NCBI GenBank assembly: GCA_031261005.1
Contig: JAISKF010000054.1
Coordinates: forward strand, 1 to 64,000
Source: Enterobacteriaceae bacterium
GTDB lineage: Bacteria > Pseudomonadota > Gammaproteobacteria > Enterobacterales > Enterobacteriaceae
Direction of reading: 5' to 3'
Length of the DNA stretch: 64,000 nt
The position numbers and the translations under genes were made by a program. The notes below the pieces were generated by a model that made no database searches, was not told the origin of the DNA, and worked only from the letters and a program-made list of their open reading frames with translations. Shown piece by piece: positions 1-11,400 of this stretch. The first letter of the stretch is position 1; the number at the start of each line of letters is the position of its first letter.

Positions 1-99
1 TGTATCGTGTGTGCAGCAATGAAAAAACTGCTGCAACTGGCTTATGGTGTATTGAAATCAGGGCAACCATTTATGGCAGAAATACCACTTGCCAAATGA
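1..99 (+). mobile_element. 3' end of an IS110-family transposase (DEDD recombinase) gene, cut by the window edge
   Basis: Frame 1 is open from the first base to a TGA at 97-99. It encodes a 32-residue tail containing KKLLQLAYGVLKSGQPF, the kind of C-terminus seen in IS110/IS1111-family transposases. That family uses a RuvC-like DEDD domain plus a C-terminal Tnp_20 domain, and this tail is the end of the latter. The catalytic part lies outside the window, so intactness cannot be judged. A perfect 8-bp hairpin (88-107) spans the stop codon. The call rests on the tail pattern alone, so the family is probable rather than proven. Confidence 0.6.
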
Positions 100-107
100 T
101 TGGCAAG
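88..107. repeat. Perfect 8-bp inverted repeat over the transposase stop codon
   Basis: CTTGCCAA (88-95) and TTGGCAAG (100-107) are exact reverse complements around a 4-nt loop that contains the stop codon. It could be a transcription-stop hairpin, a subterminal inverted repeat, or part of a structured RNA of the insertion element. There is no T-run after it, which speaks against a simple intrinsic terminator. Confidence 0.6.
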
Positions 108-320
108 ACGGTATCTACGAAAAGCCTGTATTTTCAATAGATTCCGTAATTCCATGTTGAATGGCTAAAAACAGAAGTGTCTTTATAATCTCGTTATTTT
201 ATAAATAGTGACGAATTAGTTTATTTCATTAGTTGCATCGATCTCTGTTTCCGTTATTGTGATGAACATCACTTCTCGGTATCTCACCTTTGAGAAGACA
301 GAATTTAGAGATTTATTTTG
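100..320. other. Intergenic region between transposase tail and aroH
   Basis: AT-rich, no open frame. It must contain the right end of the insertion element and the aroH promoter. I could not identify the element boundary or a clear promoter. The ribosome binding site before aroH is weak (AGAG about 10 nt upstream of the ATG at 321). Confidence 0.5.
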
Positions 321-1373
321 ATGAACAAAACTGATGAGCTGCGTACCACGTTGATTGATAGTCTGATTACACCAGAGCGACTAACACAAAAATTTCCGCT
401 AACAATAGAAATTAGTGACAATATTACGCAATCCCGCCAACGTATTGAGAACATTATTCACGGTGAAGATCGCCGTTTATTAGTGGTTATAGGTCCCTGC
501 TCTATTCATGATGTTGATGCTGCGATAGATTATGCTGGGCGATTGAATGAGTTACGCCAACGCTATCAAGATCGATTAGAGATTGTGATGCGTACCTATT
601 TTGAAAAACCGCGTACTGTTGTGGGTTGGAAAGGCATGATTTCTGATCCCAATCTTGACGGCTCTTATCAAGTCAATAAAGGTTTAGAACAAGCGCGTGA
701 GCTGCTGTTAAAAATCAATAAATTGGGTTTGCCAACGGCAACCGAATTTTTAGATATGGTGATCGGGCAATATATTGCTGATTTAATTAGCTGGGGTGCA
801 ATCGGTGCAAGAACGACGGAAAGCCAAATCCACCGTGAGATGGCGTCTGCGCTCTCCTGCCCTGTAGGTTTCAAAAATGGTACTGATGGCAGCACTAAAA
901 TCGCCATTGATGCCATTCGAGCTGCACGTTCTAGCCACATGTTTTTATCACCAGATAAAAACGGTCAGATGAGCATTTATCGCACCAGTGGTAATCCTTA
1001 TGCTCATATCATTTTGCGCGGCGGGAAAACACCGAATTATCATGCGTCAGATATTGCCGCTGCTTGTGATCATTTGCGCCAGTTCGATCTGCCAGAACAT
1101 TTAGTGGTGGATTTTAGTCACGGTAATTGCCAAAAACTTCATCGCCGTCAGTTAGATGTTTGCGACAATATTTGTGAGCAGATTAAAGCGGGTTCTACTG
1201 CGATCGCTGGCATAATGGCAGAAAGTTTCTTAGTTGAAGGCACTCAGAAAATGCAGGCTGGACAGCCATTAACTTATGGTCAGTCAATTACTGATCCATG
1301 TTTGAGCTGGACAGATACCGAGAAGATGTTAGCTAATCTGGCGAATGCGGTTGAGAGCCGGTTATTGGGCTGA
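321..1373 (+). CDS. aroH: 3-deoxy-7-phosphoheptulonate synthase, Trp-sensitive type
   Basis: Condenses phosphoenolpyruvate and erythrose 4-phosphate to DAHP, the first step of the shikimate pathway, in the cytoplasm. The 350-aa protein is a class I DAHP synthase. It has GPCSIHD at 58-64 with the metal-ligand Cys60, YFEKPRT at 93-99, GARTTESQ at 162-169 and DFSHGN at 264-269. Overall wording (MNKTDELRT start, PLTYGQSITDPCL near the end) is closer to AroH than to AroG or AroF. A TTG at 318 is in frame, but the ATG at 321 matches the family start. E. coli AroH is repressed by TrpR and inhibited by tryptophan; I did not find a convincing TrpR palindrome upstream. It converges on nlpC with a shared hairpin terminator. 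Confidence 0.93.
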   Translation: MNKTDELRTTLIDSLITPERLTQKFPLTIEISDNITQSRQRIENIIHGEDRRLLVVIGPCSIHDVDAAIDYAGRLNELRQRYQDRLEIVMRTYFEKPRTVVGWKGMISDPNLDGSYQVNKGLEQARELLLKINKLGLPTATEFLDMVIGQYIADLISWGAIGARTTESQIHREMASALSCPVGFKNGTDGSTKIAIDAIRAARSSHMFLSPDKNGQMSIYRTSGNPYAHIILRGGKTPNYHASDIAAACDHLRQFDLPEHLVVDFSHGNCQKLHRRQLDVCDNICEQIKAGSTAIAGIMAESFLVEGTQKMQAGQPLTYGQSITDPCLSWTDTEKMLANLANAVESRLLG

Positions 1374-1384
1374 GTATAGAAATG

Positions 1385-1409
1385 TCGGGTAATCTTTATG
1401 ATTACCCGA
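1385..1409. terminator. Bidirectional hairpin between aroH and nlpC
   Basis: A perfect 10-bp stem TCGGGTAATC/GATTACCCGA with loop TTTAT sits 12 bp after the aroH stop and 13 bp after the nlpC stop. The U-tracts are short on both sides, so efficiency is uncertain. Confidence 0.75.
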
Positions 1410-1421
1410 TGTGTTTAATTA

Positions 1422-1886
1422 TTACAGCCGTCGGGACTGCCAATACGCATTCTTCCAGTATGAGCTATCCAGTGATGAAGTAATTACGCCTTTATTGGTG
1501 GAGGCGTGTATGAAAGAGCCTTTAGTATTATAGATACCAACATGTAAGCCGTTTTCACCCTGATTGGTTTTAAAGAAAACTAAATCACCTGGTTTTAATT
1601 CTTCACGAGGAATTTTAGAGCCGACTTCAGCTTGAAGTTTTGTCGTGCGCGGGAGATTAATATCAAAGCGATCGTGAAATGTTTTATACACAAAGCCAGA
1701 GCAATCCACGCCATCACGCGATAAACCGCCATAACGATAAGGTGTTCGATACCATTCCCGTTGCTGCTCCTGTAGCTGAGAAACAACAAAAATAGAATCG
1801 GAGAGCCTGCCGCTTGGCGGAGGCACATTACTGGAACAGCCTGCCAGAACCAGTAAAAACAGAGGCAATAAATAACGTAAATACAT
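1422..1886 (-). CDS. nlpC: NlpC/P60-family lipoprotein peptidase
   Basis: Probable cell-wall hydrolase of the NlpC/P60 cysteine-peptidase fold, cutting D-Glu/diaminopimelate-type bonds in peptidoglycan peptides. The 154-aa protein begins with a hydrophobic signal and a lipobox LAGC with Cys17, so it should be lipidated and membrane anchored. DCSGF at 61-65 carries the nucleophile Cys62; the likely catalytic histidine is His115 (GLHVG), with His127 as third polar residue. Length equals E. coli NlpC. It lies downstream of btuC-btuD on the same strand, as in E. coli, separated by about 230 bp. The physiological role of NlpC itself is not well defined. Confidence 0.92.
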   Translation of the reverse strand: MYLRYLLPLFLLVLAGCSSNVPPPSGRLSDSIFVVSQLQEQQREWYRTPYRYGGLSRDGVDCSGFVYKTFHDRFDINLPRTTKLQAEVGSKIPREELKPGDLVFFKTNQGENGLHVGIYNTKGSFIHASTNKGVITSSLDSSYWKNAYWQSRRL

Positions 1887-2115
1887 CAGCTTTTATTCTC
1901 CGCGCTTAGGTATTATGTGTATAACTGACAACCCAAAGTTTTAGATAAGCAATTATATTATTACGATAAATTTCAAATGATTATGTTATTTTTTCGTAGG
2001 GACGACAATCTATTAACCTATAATTTATTTATCTAAACCTTAGATTGACTATTAATTAGTCTAAAAATTAATGAAATACAAGATGTACAAGTGCTTTTAT
2101 CGGTTAAGTTGGTCT

Positions 2116-2865
2116 TTAGGTTGGCATTAACCAGCGCTGTGATCCCACCTGAAACAGCTCAAATCCGATATTAAATACATTTTCTAGTTGTTGCGGTGTC
2201 ATTACATCGGTTGCTGCGCCAGCCGCGATCAGATGCCCGTGATGCAGTAACCAGACTTCATCGGCATGGTGCAGTGAGTGATTGAGATTATGAGCGTTAA
2301 CAATAGCTGTTTTGCCCTGCTCACAAAATAAAGTGAGTAATCGATCCAGTGCTGCTTGCTGCGCGACATCTAAACTATTCATCGGTTCATCAAGCAATAA
2401 AAGTTGGGCATCTGGATTTAATGAGGGCCAGACTTGCAGGAAAATCGCCGCTAGTCGAACGCGCTGCCATTCTCCGCCGGAGAGTTTAGTCAGCGGGCGA
2501 TTCAGTTTATCCGACAGATTTAGTTGCTCTGATAAAAACATCACCACCGGTTCTACCGCTTCTGCCGTAGTATTAGTTGGTTGATGCAGTGCGATGTACT
2601 GGAATACTTGCATCATCGAGCTGTTTTCTTGCTGCTGGCTCAAATAAGCACGAATACGCGCTAATTCCATTGCTGAATAGCTGTGAATATTTTTTCCCAA
2701 CAGTTCGACCGTTCCCTGCGCTGAGAGCAATCCTGCAATTACCGTTAATAAGGTGCTTTTACCCGCACCATTCGGACCTACGACATGGATCAGCTTTCCG
2801 CTAGTTGCAGTAACATTAATCCCCGATAAACGTGAGAACAGGCTGATATTAGTAAGTTTTAGCAT
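2116..2865 (-). CDS. btuD: Vitamin B12 ABC transporter ATPase
   Basis: ATP-binding subunit of the BtuCD-F importer that carries cobalamin across the inner membrane. Walker [10 protein letters not shown] is at 30-38; the signature LSGGEWQR, Walker B LLLLDEP and an H-loop histidine (NAHNLNH) follow in order. The ATG at 2865 gives 249 aa, the E. coli length; an upstream in-frame start would only add residues overlapping btuC. The gene overlaps the end of btuC by 17 nt, suggesting translational coupling. In E. coli btuE lies between btuC and btuD; here it is absent. Confidence 0.95.
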   Translation of the reverse strand: MLKLTNISLFSRLSGINVTATSGKLIHVVGPNGAGKSTLLTVIAGLLSAQGTVELLGKNIHSYSAMELARIRAYLSQQQENSSMMQVFQYIALHQPTNTTAEAVEPVVMFLSEQLNLSDKLNRPLTKLSGGEWQRVRLAAIFLQVWPSLNPDAQLLLLDEPMNSLDVAQQAALDRLLTLFCEQGKTAIVNAHNLNHSLHHADEVWLLHHGHLIAAGAATDVMTPQQLENVFNIGFELFQVGSQRWLMPT

Positions 2866-3850
2866 TACGTAACAACATCCAAATAAATAGCGGTGCGCCA
2901 ATGGTTGAAGTGATCACGCCTACCGGCAATTCTGCCGAAGAGAGTGCGATACGTGAAACTAAATCCGCCAGCAATAATAATGTTGCGCCAGCCAGCGCGC
3001 AGCCGGTCAGTAAATGACGATGATCGGTAATGCCCAGTAATCGCAGCATGTGGGGAATGATCAAACCGATAAAACCAATGATCCCAGCCAGAGCAACGCT
3101 TACGCCGACAATCCAAGCAATTGTCAGTACAAAAATATTACGCCAGAGTACCAACGGTACTCCTAACTGGCTTGCCTGACTTTCTCCCAGCGACATTAAA
3201 TTAAGTTTATTCCCCTGATATGCCAGCCAAATAATTGCCGGAAGTAATACGACAATTAACCATTTTTGCTGCCAGCCAATACCGCCAAAACTACCCATCA
3301 GCCAGTACAATAACTGGCGCAGATCCATGCTGGAGCTGAAATAAACTGCCCATGTCATGATCGCACTGCAAACAATACCAAGCGCGAATCCGATCAATAA
3401 TAGCCGCGCACCAGATAGTAAATTCCGGCGAGAAAGCGCAAGCAGAATAAGAGTTAATACTAATGCACCAATAATGGAGTTTAGGCTGAGTGTCCAAACT
3501 GGCATTAATCCGCCGCCTAAAAGAATTGTCAGTACCAGTGCGACACCAGCACCATTCGCTACACCAAGTAAACCAGGCTCAGAGAGTGGATTATCAAAAA
3601 GAGATTGCATCACCGCACCAGACATTGCCAAACCTGCGCCAACCACGATAACCGCCAATGTGCGCGGCAAGCGTAATTGCCAAACGAAAAGTTGTGAGGC
3701 TTCACTAAACCATTGTGATGGCGGTAGCCAAATATCACCAACAGATAGACTAACAATGGAAGTGACGGCGAGTAACAGAGCAAACAGACAGAGCTTCAAT
3801 CTATCCCGTTGACGTTGTCGTTGCTGAAGTTGACTAAAACACTGTCCCAT
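2849..3850 (-). CDS. btuC: Vitamin B12 ABC transporter permease
   Basis: Inner-membrane permease of the cobalamin importer, FecCD family, 333 aa. The chain is dominated by hydrophobic helices, in keeping with the family's ten transmembrane segments. It has the conserved stretches [15 protein letters not shown] and [18 protein letters not shown], the latter being the coupling region that contacts BtuD. About 7 residues longer at the N-terminus than E. coli BtuC; the ribosome binding site before 3850 is poor, so the exact start is uncertain. It is first in a btuC-btuD unit read away from ihfA. No cobalamin riboswitch-like structure was seen in the 190 bp upstream. Confidence 0.94.
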   Translation of the reverse strand: MGQCFSQLQQRQRQRDRLKLCLFALLLAVTSIVSLSVGDIWLPPSQWFSEASQLFVWQLRLPRTLAVIVVGAGLAMSGAVMQSLFDNPLSEPGLLGVANGAGVALVLTILLGGGLMPVWTLSLNSIIGALVLTLILLALSRRNLLSGARLLLIGFALGIVCSAIMTWAVYFSSSMDLRQLLYWLMGSFGGIGWQQKWLIVVLLPAIIWLAYQGNKLNLMSLGESQASQLGVPLVLWRNIFVLTIAWIVGVSVALAGIIGFIGLIIPHMLRLLGITDHRHLLTGCALAGATLLLLADLVSRIALSSAELPVGVITSTIGAPLFIWMLLRNAKTY

Positions 3851-4003
3851 ATTGATATGACATTCTCTGATAATAAAAACAGGTGATACTACAGAGCTTT
3901 AATAATAAAAAGCAAGGTTTCAGCGTTAGGATTTAGAGATGAGTTTCAAAACTTAGATCTAAATATAAAATTTAAATCTAAGTTTAAAAAAGAACACAAA
4001 AGA

Positions 4004-4027
4004 AAAAGGCACTTGCGTGCCTTTTTT
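4004..4027 (-). terminator. Intrinsic terminator after ihfA
   Basis: AAAAGGCAC/GTGCCTTTT stem with a TTGC loop, flanked by a T-run on the minus strand. It lies 14 bp beyond the ihfA stop and closes the long translation operon. Confidence 0.85.
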
Positions 4028-4040
4028 AGATCTTAATGTC

Positions 4041-4337
4041 TTAGTCTTTTGGAGTAGCATTCTCAACCCGGCTCTTTAACTTCTGTCCCGGGCGGAAAGT
4101 AACTACCCGACGAGCTGTGATTGGAATATCTTCGCCAGTTTTCGGATTACGACCTGGACGTTGACTTTTGTCACGCAGATCAAAATTACCGAATCCTGAA
4201 AGTTTAACTTGTTCACCATTTTCCAAAGATTTGCGAACTTCCTCAAAGAATAATTCTACAAGATCTTTGGCATCACGTTTGCTCAAGTTTAACTTTTCGC
4301 ATAAGTGTTCAGACATTTCAGCTTTAGTAAGCGCCAT
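4041..4337 (-). CDS. ihfA: Integration host factor alpha subunit
   Basis: DNA-bending nucleoid protein that pairs with IhfB. 98 aa, almost identical in pattern to E. coli IhfA: N-terminal helices [10 protein letters not shown], core [10 protein letters not shown] (48-57) and the beta-arm [10 protein letters not shown] at 60-69 with the intercalating Pro65. It starts 4 nt after the pheT stop, so it is the last gene of the pheM-pheS-pheT-ihfA unit, an arrangement conserved in enterobacteria. Expression is therefore partly tied to phenylalanyl-tRNA attenuation. Confidence 0.97.
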   Translation of the reverse strand: MALTKAEMSEHLCEKLNLSKRDAKDLVELFFEEVRKSLENGEQVKLSGFGNFDLRDKSQRPGRNPKTGEDIPITARRVVTFRPGQKLKSRVENATPKD

Positions 4338-4341
4338 AGGT

Positions 4342-6729
4342 TCAGTCTCTCAAGGATGCTTGGAATCGCTGTTTCAATGCCTCTACGCATTTTGCAACCG
4401 TAGCGGCAATTTCCTCTTCTTCTAGCGTACGAGTGGTATCTTGCAGCGTTAAACTGATTGCCAGGCTCTTATAACCCTCAGCTACGCCCTTACCACGGTA
4501 TACGTCAAATAAGTTTACGCCAACCACCTGATTTGCGCCAACTTTTTTGCACAAATCTAATATATTAGCAGCAGGAGTGCTTTCAGCCACTACAATAGCG
4601 ATGTCTCGGCGGTTCGCTGGGAAGCGCGAAACATCAGTTGCCAGCGGGATTTTGCGGTCTGCCAGCTTATTCCATAGCAGCTCAAATACGACAGTACGGC
4701 CATTAAGATCAAGTTTGCGTTCCAGCTCCGGGTGTACAACGCCAATAAAACCAATGCGTTCATTATCTAAATAGATCGCAGCACTTTGTCCGGGGTGCAA
4801 TGCTGGATTCGACTCGATACGGAATTCAATCTCAGACAATTTACCCGTCAATTCAAATACAGCTTCAAGGTCGCCTTTCAGGTCATAGAAATCTACGGTT
4901 TCACGCGCTAAATTCCAGTGTTCTTCATAACGATTACCTGTAATTACGCCAGCGAGCATCAACTCTTGTCTTACGCCAAGTTCGGCTTTTTCATCAGGTA
5001 CAAAACGTAATCCGCTTTCAAACAGGCGAATACGGTTTTGTTGGCGGTTCTGATTGTAAACCACAGATGATAATAATCCGCTCCACAAAGAGAGTCGCAT
5101 AGCTGACATTTCAACTGAAATCGGGCTTGGCAAAATCAGCGCTTCTTGTTGCGGGTGCAGTAGAGCTTGGATTTTAGGATCAACAAAGCTGTAGGTGATC
5201 GCTTCTTGATAACCACGATCGACCAGCAGGGTTTTCACGCGGCGTAACGGTAATTCTGCTTCACGATGCGGAGTCATCACTAAATCGGCGCGTAACGGCA
5301 CATCAGGAATACTGTTATAGCCATAAACGCGCGCTACTTCTTCAATCAGATCTTCTTCGATTTGCATATCGAAACGCCAGCTTGGTGCAACAGCAGTCCA
5401 GCTATCATTTTGATAAGAAACGTCACAGCCTAAACGCGTCAGAATATCCGTAACTTGTTCATCGGAGATAATATGACCGATCAGCTGATCTAATTTACGA
5501 CGGCATAATACGATAGTCGCTTGTTTTGGCAGCTTATCTTTATGTGTTGTATTAATAACCGGACCTGCTTCACCGCCGCAAATAGACAGCAGTAATGCGG
5601 TAGCGCGTTCCAGCGCACGTTCTTGCAGCGCCGGATCAACGCCGCGTTCATAACGATGTGAGGCATCGGTATGTAAACCAAAACGGCGCGCACGACCAGT
5701 AATCGCTAGTGGATTGAAATAAGCACTTTCCAAGAATACGTCTTGGGTTTCTTCATTCACGCCTGAATGTTCACCACCGAAAATTCCGCCTAATGCCAGT
5801 GTTTTCTGATGATCGGCAATCACAACGATGTCGCTGCTTAATTTCACTTTATTACCGTCAAGCAGCACTAATTCTTCGTTGTCTTTTGCCATACGCACAA
5901 TGATGCCGGTATCAATGCGATCCAGATCAAAGGCGTGCATTGGATGACCTAGTTCTAATAGCACGTAGTTTGTGATGTCAACCACAGGATCAATAGAACG
6001 AATACCGCTGCGGCGCAGTTTTTCTTTCATCCACAGCGGTGTTGCTGCTTTAACATTAATGCCTTTAACTACGCGGCCTAAATAGCGCGGGCAAGCATCG
6101 GGCGCATCGACTTGTACGGAAATAACATCTTGAATAGTTGCGGCAACCACTGCGCTATCTGGCTGAACTAACGGCAGTTTATTAATAACAGCGACATCAC
6201 GCGCAATACCAATCATACCTAAGCAATCAGCACGGTTTGGCGTTACGCTGATTTCAATTGCGGCATCATTTAATTTCAGATATGCACGCACATCTTGACC
6301 GATTGGCGCATCTTCCGGCAGTTCGATAATGCCGCTATGATCGTCGCTGATACCAAGTTCAGAGAAAGAACACAACATACCTTCTGACGGCTCACCGCGT
6401 AGTTTTGCTGCTTTAATTTTAAAATCACCCGGTAAAACTGCACCGATGGTAGCGCAAGCAACGGTTAAACCTTTTCGGCAGTTTGGCGCACCGCAAACAA
6501 TGTCCAGCAGTTTGTCTGCGCCGACATCAACTTTGGTAACGCGTAATTTATCAGCATTTGGGTGCTGGGCGCATTCCATCACGCGACCAATTACCACGCC
6601 GGTAAATTCGCCCGCCACAGGTTCTACGCCATCGACTTCCAAACCAGCCATAGTGATTTGTTCTGACAGTTCGTCACGACTAATTGCAGGGTTTACCCAT
6701 TCACGCAACCAGGATTCACTGAATTTCAT
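4342..6729 (-). CDS. pheT: Phenylalanyl-tRNA synthetase beta subunit
   Basis: Large subunit of the alpha2-beta2 PheRS that charges tRNA-Phe. 795 aa, the same as E. coli. Order of domains: N-terminal EMAP-type OB fold (about 40-150, with [15 protein letters not shown]), B3/B4 editing region (about 200-400), B5 and catalytic-like core, and a C-terminal ferredoxin-like anticodon-binding domain (from about 700, [12 protein letters not shown]). It follows pheS after 16 nt. No truncation or frameshift. Confidence 0.97.
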   Translation of the reverse strand: MKFSESWLREWVNPAISRDELSEQITMAGLEVDGVEPVAGEFTGVVIGRVMECAQHPNADKLRVTKVDVGADKLLDIVCGAPNCRKGLTVACATIGAVLPGDFKIKAAKLRGEPSEGMLCSFSELGISDDHSGIIELPEDAPIGQDVRAYLKLNDAAIEISVTPNRADCLGMIGIARDVAVINKLPLVQPDSAVVAATIQDVISVQVDAPDACPRYLGRVVKGINVKAATPLWMKEKLRRSGIRSIDPVVDITNYVLLELGHPMHAFDLDRIDTGIIVRMAKDNEELVLLDGNKVKLSSDIVVIADHQKTLALGGIFGGEHSGVNEETQDVFLESAYFNPLAITGRARRFGLHTDASHRYERGVDPALQERALERATALLLSICGGEAGPVINTTHKDKLPKQATIVLCRRKLDQLIGHIISDEQVTDILTRLGCDVSYQNDSWTAVAPSWRFDMQIEEDLIEEVARVYGYNSIPDVPLRADLVMTPHREAELPLRRVKTLLVDRGYQEAITYSFVDPKIQALLHPQQEALILPSPISVEMSAMRLSLWSGLLSSVVYNQNRQQNRIRLFESGLRFVPDEKAELGVRQELMLAGVITGNRYEEHWNLARETVDFYDLKGDLEAVFELTGKLSEIEFRIESNPALHPGQSAAIYLDNERIGFIGVVHPELERKLDLNGRTVVFELLWNKLADRKIPLATDVSRFPANRRDIAIVVAESTPAANILDLCKKVGANQVVGVNLFDVYRGKGVAEGYKSLAISLTLQDTTRTLEEEEIAATVAKCVEALKQRFQASLRD

Positions 6730-6745
6730 GTTTTGGCTCCCGCGA

Positions 6746-7792
<1,047 letters not shown>

Positions 7793-7814
7793 TTATTGAT
7801 TTAAATATCCAGAC

Positions 7815-7842
7815 AACAAAAAAGCCTCCTATTGGAGGCTTT
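7815..7842 (-). terminator. pheM-pheST attenuator terminator
   Basis: Stem AAAGCCTCC/GGAGGCTTT (7821-7829 with 7834-7842) and a T-run on the minus strand lie between pheM and pheS. Upstream on the minus strand a GAGGCTT segment (complement of 7873-7879) could pair with the first arm and act as antiterminator. This is the layout of classical attenuation by ribosome stalling on Phe codons. Confidence 0.85.
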
Positions 7843-7886
7843 AGCGTTATTTTTCGTTTCTTCTCTTACGCACAAGCCTCTTTAAT

Positions 7887-7931
7887 TCAAAAGCTAAAGT
7901 AAAAAAAGAAACGGAAAATAGCAGGATTCAT
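7887..7931 (-). CDS. pheM: pheST operon leader peptide
   Basis: A 14-residue peptide, MNPAIFRFFFYFSF, with five Phe among its last nine residues. It differs from the E. coli PheM leader at only two positions. The start is preceded by an AAGG Shine-Dalgarno. Ribosome stalling at the Phe codons when charged tRNA-Phe is low should favour the antiterminator over the hairpin at 7815-7842 and let transcription enter pheS-pheT-ihfA. Confidence 0.93.
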   Translation of the reverse strand: MNPAIFRFFFYFSF

Positions 7932-8017
7932 ACTTGCGTTACCTTTTGTATTGATTGTATTGAATACAGAAATAATGAATCTAAAAAATTAAATTAATGA
8001 ATACAGAATAAAAAAGG

Positions 8018-8045
8018 AAAAGAGGGAGTTTCCACCCCCTCTTTA
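8018..8045 (-). terminator. Hairpin after rplT
   Basis: Stem AAAGAGGG-type arm at 8018-8028 pairs with CCCTCTTT at 8038-8045, followed on the minus strand by a T-rich run. It sits 7 bp beyond the rplT stop. In E. coli read-through past this point feeds pheM-pheST. Confidence 0.75.
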
Positions 8046-8051
8046 TCTGAC

Positions 8052-8417
<366 letters not shown>

Positions 8418-8444
8418 CTATCGACTTATATTCTGAATTAAAAG

Positions 8445-8642
<198 letters not shown>

Positions 8643-8738
8643 TTAAATATATCCACTTCGCATTGTTAATAAAACGAATCAGTCAGGCGAATAAAACCCG
8701 AATGACCTAAGTCATTCAGGTCTCACTACTTGTATGCC

Positions 8739-9281
8739 TTACTGTTTCTTCTTCGGAGCGAGCACCATCACCATTTGGCGACCTTCAATCCTACTTGGGT
8801 AGGATTCAACGACAGCCAATTCGGAGAGATCGTCACGGACGCGGTTAAGCACTTCCATACCGATCTGCTGGTGAGCCATTTCACGACCGCGAAAACGCAG
8901 TGTGATTTTAGCTTTATCACCCTCTTCCAGAAAGCGAACCAGGCTGCGGAGTTTTACCTGATAGTCGCCATCATCTGTACCAGGTCGGAATTTAATTTCC
9001 TTGATCTGGACAACTTTTTGTTTTTTCTTCTGCTCTTTCGTAGCCTTGCTCTTTTCATAGAGGAATTTGCCGTAATCCATCACACGGCAAACTGGCGGCT
9101 CAGCATTCGGACTGATCTCAACGAGATCTACTCCAGCTTCTTCTGCTTTTTGCAGCGCTTCATTCAGACTAACAATCCCCAATTGCTCGCCATCGATGCC
9201 AGTTAGTCGAACTTCACGGGCGCGAATCTCTGTGTTAATGCGATTAGGACGCGCTGTTTGAACTCTTTTTCCGCCTTTAAT
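8739..9281 (-). CDS. infC: Translation initiation factor IF-3, AUU start
   Basis: Prevents premature 50S joining and proofreads start codons on the 30S subunit. The first ATG in frame would give only 147 aa and lose the conserved N-domain. Extending upstream to ATT at 9281-9279 gives 180 aa beginning (M)[15 protein letters not shown], the E. coli length and sequence pattern. A strong GGAGG (9290-9294) precedes it by 8 nt. The rare AUU start is the basis of IF-3 autocontrol in E. coli, since IF-3 rejects non-canonical starts. The thrS stop is only 3 nt upstream, so the ribosome binding site lies inside thrS. Confidence 0.95.
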   Translation of the reverse strand: MKGGKRVQTARPNRINTEIRAREVRLTGIDGEQLGIVSLNEALQKAEEAGVDLVEISPNAEPPVCRVMDYGKFLYEKSKATKEQKKKQKVVQIKEIKFRPGTDDGDYQVKLRSLVRFLEEGDKAKITLRFRGREMAHQQIGMEVLNRVRDDLSELAVVESYPSRIEGRQMVMVLAPKKKQ

Positions 9282-9284
9282 ACC

Positions 9285-11213
9285 TTATTCCTCCAGTTGA
9301 TTTAGACTACGACTGCGAATTTCTTGTTGCAGTTTTTCAATCACGTAACTTACATCAAGACTGCCTAAGTCTTTGCCACGGCGGGTACGAACGGCTACTT
9401 TACCAGCCTCGACCTCTTTATCACCGCAAACTAACATATATGGCACACGTCGCAGAGTATGTTCGCGAATTTTAAAGCCTATCTTCTCATTTCTCAAGTC
9501 TGCTTTAGCACGAATGCCCGCAGCTTGCAGTTTTTTCGTTAATTCTTCAACATAATCAGCTTGACCGTCAGTGATATTCATCACGACAACTTGCTGCGGA
9601 GCTAACCATGTTGGGAAGAAACCTGCACATTCTTCGGTCAGAATACCGATAAAACGCTCTAGTGAACCTAAAATAGCGCGATGAATCATCACCGGTACAT
9701 GACGCTCATTATCTTCACCAACAAAAGACGCACTCAAACGTCCCGGTAATGAAAAGTCGAGCTGCACAGTACCACACTGCCATGCACGATCCAAACTGTC
9801 ATGCAAAGTAAATTCAATTTTAGGACCGTAAAACGCCCCTTCACCCGGCTGATAATCGAATTCAAGTCCATTCGCTGTCAGCGCTTGAGCTAAATCGTGT
9901 TCTGCTTTATCCCAAGTAGCATCGCTGCCAATGCGTTTTTCAGGACGAGTAGACAACTTCACACTGATATTGTCGAAACCAAATGTGCTGTATAAATCAT
10001 AAACCATTTTAATACAGCTAGTGACTTCGCCAAGTACCTGCTCTTCAGTACAGAAGATATGTGCATCATCTTGAGTAAAACCGCGGACACGCATTAAACC
10101 ATGCAGTGAACCTGATGGTTCATTACGATGACAACTACCGAACTCAGCCATTCTTAATGGCAAGTCGCGATATGATTTTAGACCCTGATTGAAAATTTGC
10201 ACGTGACCAGGGCAGTTCATTGGTTTGATGCAGTATTCACGATTCTCTGAGGAAGTCGTAAACATGGCTTCTTTGTAGTTTTCCCAGTGACCTGTTTTTT
10301 CCCACAGCACGCGATCCATCATAAATGGACCTTTAACTTCTTGATAATCGTACTCTCTGAGCTTCATGCGAACAAAGGCTTCAAGCTCACGGAAGATTGT
10401 CCAGCCATCGTTATGCCAGAACACCATACCTGGTGCTTCTTCCTGCATATGATACAGGTCAAGTTGCTTGCCGATACGGCGGTGATCGCGTTTCGCTGCT
10501 TCTTCTAAACGCTGTAAATAAGCGCTCAGTTGTTTTTTATCTGCCCATGCAGTGCCGTAAATACGCTGCAACATTTTATTGTTGCTATCGCCACGCCAAT
10601 AAGCACCAGACACTTTTTGCAGTTTAAAATTATGGCAAAAACGCATATTTGGTACGTGCGGACCACGGCACATATCAATGTATTCCTGGTGATGATACAG
10701 CGCAGGGAATGAATCACGGCTGATGTTTTCATCAAGAATACGTAATTTATAAATTTCACCACGGGCTTCAAAAGTATCCCATGCTTCCTGCCAGCTTACT
10801 TTTTGTTTGATAACATCATAATCTTGCTTAACCAGTTCCATCATTCGCTGTTCAAGCAGGTCTAAATCTTCCTGATTTAATGTTCTGTCGATGTCAACGT
10901 CATAGTAAAAACCATTATCGATAGTCGGACCGATCGCCATTTTTGTATCAGGCCAAAGTTGCTTGATAGCGTGCCCTAATAAGTGAGCACAAGAATGGCG
11001 AATAATTTCTAAACCATCTTCATCTTTTGCCGTAATGATTTCTAATTTAGCGTCGTGCTCAATTAAATCGCAGGCATCAACACGAACACCATCAACACGG
11101 CCAGCGATACAGGCTTTGGCTAAACCTGGACCAATGTCGCGAGCAATATCCATCACTGAAACAGCATGATCATATTGACGTTGACTTCCATCTGGAAGAG
11201 TAATAACTGGCAT
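9285..11213 (-). CDS. thrS: Threonyl-tRNA synthetase
   Basis: Charges tRNA-Thr; class II synthetase of 642 aa, as in E. coli. N-terminal TGS domain (about 1-62), editing domain with HSCAH at 73-77 and the CRGPHV metal-site Cys, then a catalytic core with KPMNCPGH supplying a zinc Cys, and a C-terminal anticodon-binding domain (from about 535, [14 protein letters not shown]). First gene of the thrS-infC-rpmI-rplT unit. The upstream leader carries a tRNA-like operator (11214-11400), so the enzyme is expected to repress its own translation. Confidence 0.97.
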   Translation of the reverse strand: MPVITLPDGSQRQYDHAVSVMDIARDIGPGLAKACIAGRVDGVRVDACDLIEHDAKLEIITAKDEDGLEIIRHSCAHLLGHAIKQLWPDTKMAIGPTIDNGFYYDVDIDRTLNQEDLDLLEQRMMELVKQDYDVIKQKVSWQEAWDTFEARGEIYKLRILDENISRDSFPALYHHQEYIDMCRGPHVPNMRFCHNFKLQKVSGAYWRGDSNNKMLQRIYGTAWADKKQLSAYLQRLEEAAKRDHRRIGKQLDLYHMQEEAPGMVFWHNDGWTIFRELEAFVRMKLREYDYQEVKGPFMMDRVLWEKTGHWENYKEAMFTTSSENREYCIKPMNCPGHVQIFNQGLKSYRDLPLRMAEFGSCHRNEPSGSLHGLMRVRGFTQDDAHIFCTEEQVLGEVTSCIKMVYDLYSTFGFDNISVKLSTRPEKRIGSDATWDKAEHDLAQALTANGLEFDYQPGEGAFYGPKIEFTLHDSLDRAWQCGTVQLDFSLPGRLSASFVGEDNERHVPVMIHRAILGSLERFIGILTEECAGFFPTWLAPQQVVVMNITDGQADYVEELTKKLQAAGIRAKADLRNEKIGFKIREHTLRRVPYMLVCGDKEVEAGKVAVRTRRGKDLGSLDVSYVIEKLQQEIRSRSLNQLEE

Positions 11214-11400
11214 GATAATTCCTTATTTACAGTGGTGACCCACACGCAAGATCACATATAAAGCAGTATTTTTAAATTAAATCAATGGATTGGTGCCATT
11301 TCTCGATTCACTATTATCGAACGGCTATCCAATGGTACACACACATTGATTTGTTGTGTTTCGTTTATAGAAAGCCGTTGGTAACAAGCCTTTTATTAAA
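11214..11400 (-). promoter_or_regulatory. thrS translational operator / structured 5' leader
   Basis: On the minus strand just before the thrS ATG the sequence CTTGCGTGTGGGTCACCAC can fold into an anticodon-arm-like hairpin. The triplet CGT at -33 to -31 (11246-11244) mimics the CGU anticodon of a tRNA-Thr, as known for the E. coli thrS operator domain 2. Further upstream a second long hairpin (11320-11326 pairing with 11373-11379, AACGGCT/AGCCGTT) resembles the second synthetase-binding arm. Known family mechanism: ThrRS binds both arms and blocks the ribosome. Assignment is by resemblance to the E. coli leader. Confidence 0.65.

Noticed and set aside
220..260. TrpR operator before aroH
   Set aside because: GAATTAG...CATTAG half sites are loosely reminiscent, but the CTAG cores of the TrpR palindrome are absent.
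668..940. Antisense open frame inside aroH
   Set aside because: Low-complexity shadow of a well-supported gene, with no ribosome binding site or family pattern. The same holds for other antisense frames in pheT, topA, aspC and pepN.
3851..4003. Cobalamin riboswitch before btuC
   Set aside because: No B12-box-like sequence or extended folding region was seen; in E. coli the riboswitch belongs to btuB.
8739..9182. IF-3 starting at the first ATG (147 aa)
   Set aside because: Would drop the conserved N-domain and leave no ribosome binding site; the ATT at 9281 gives the family length.
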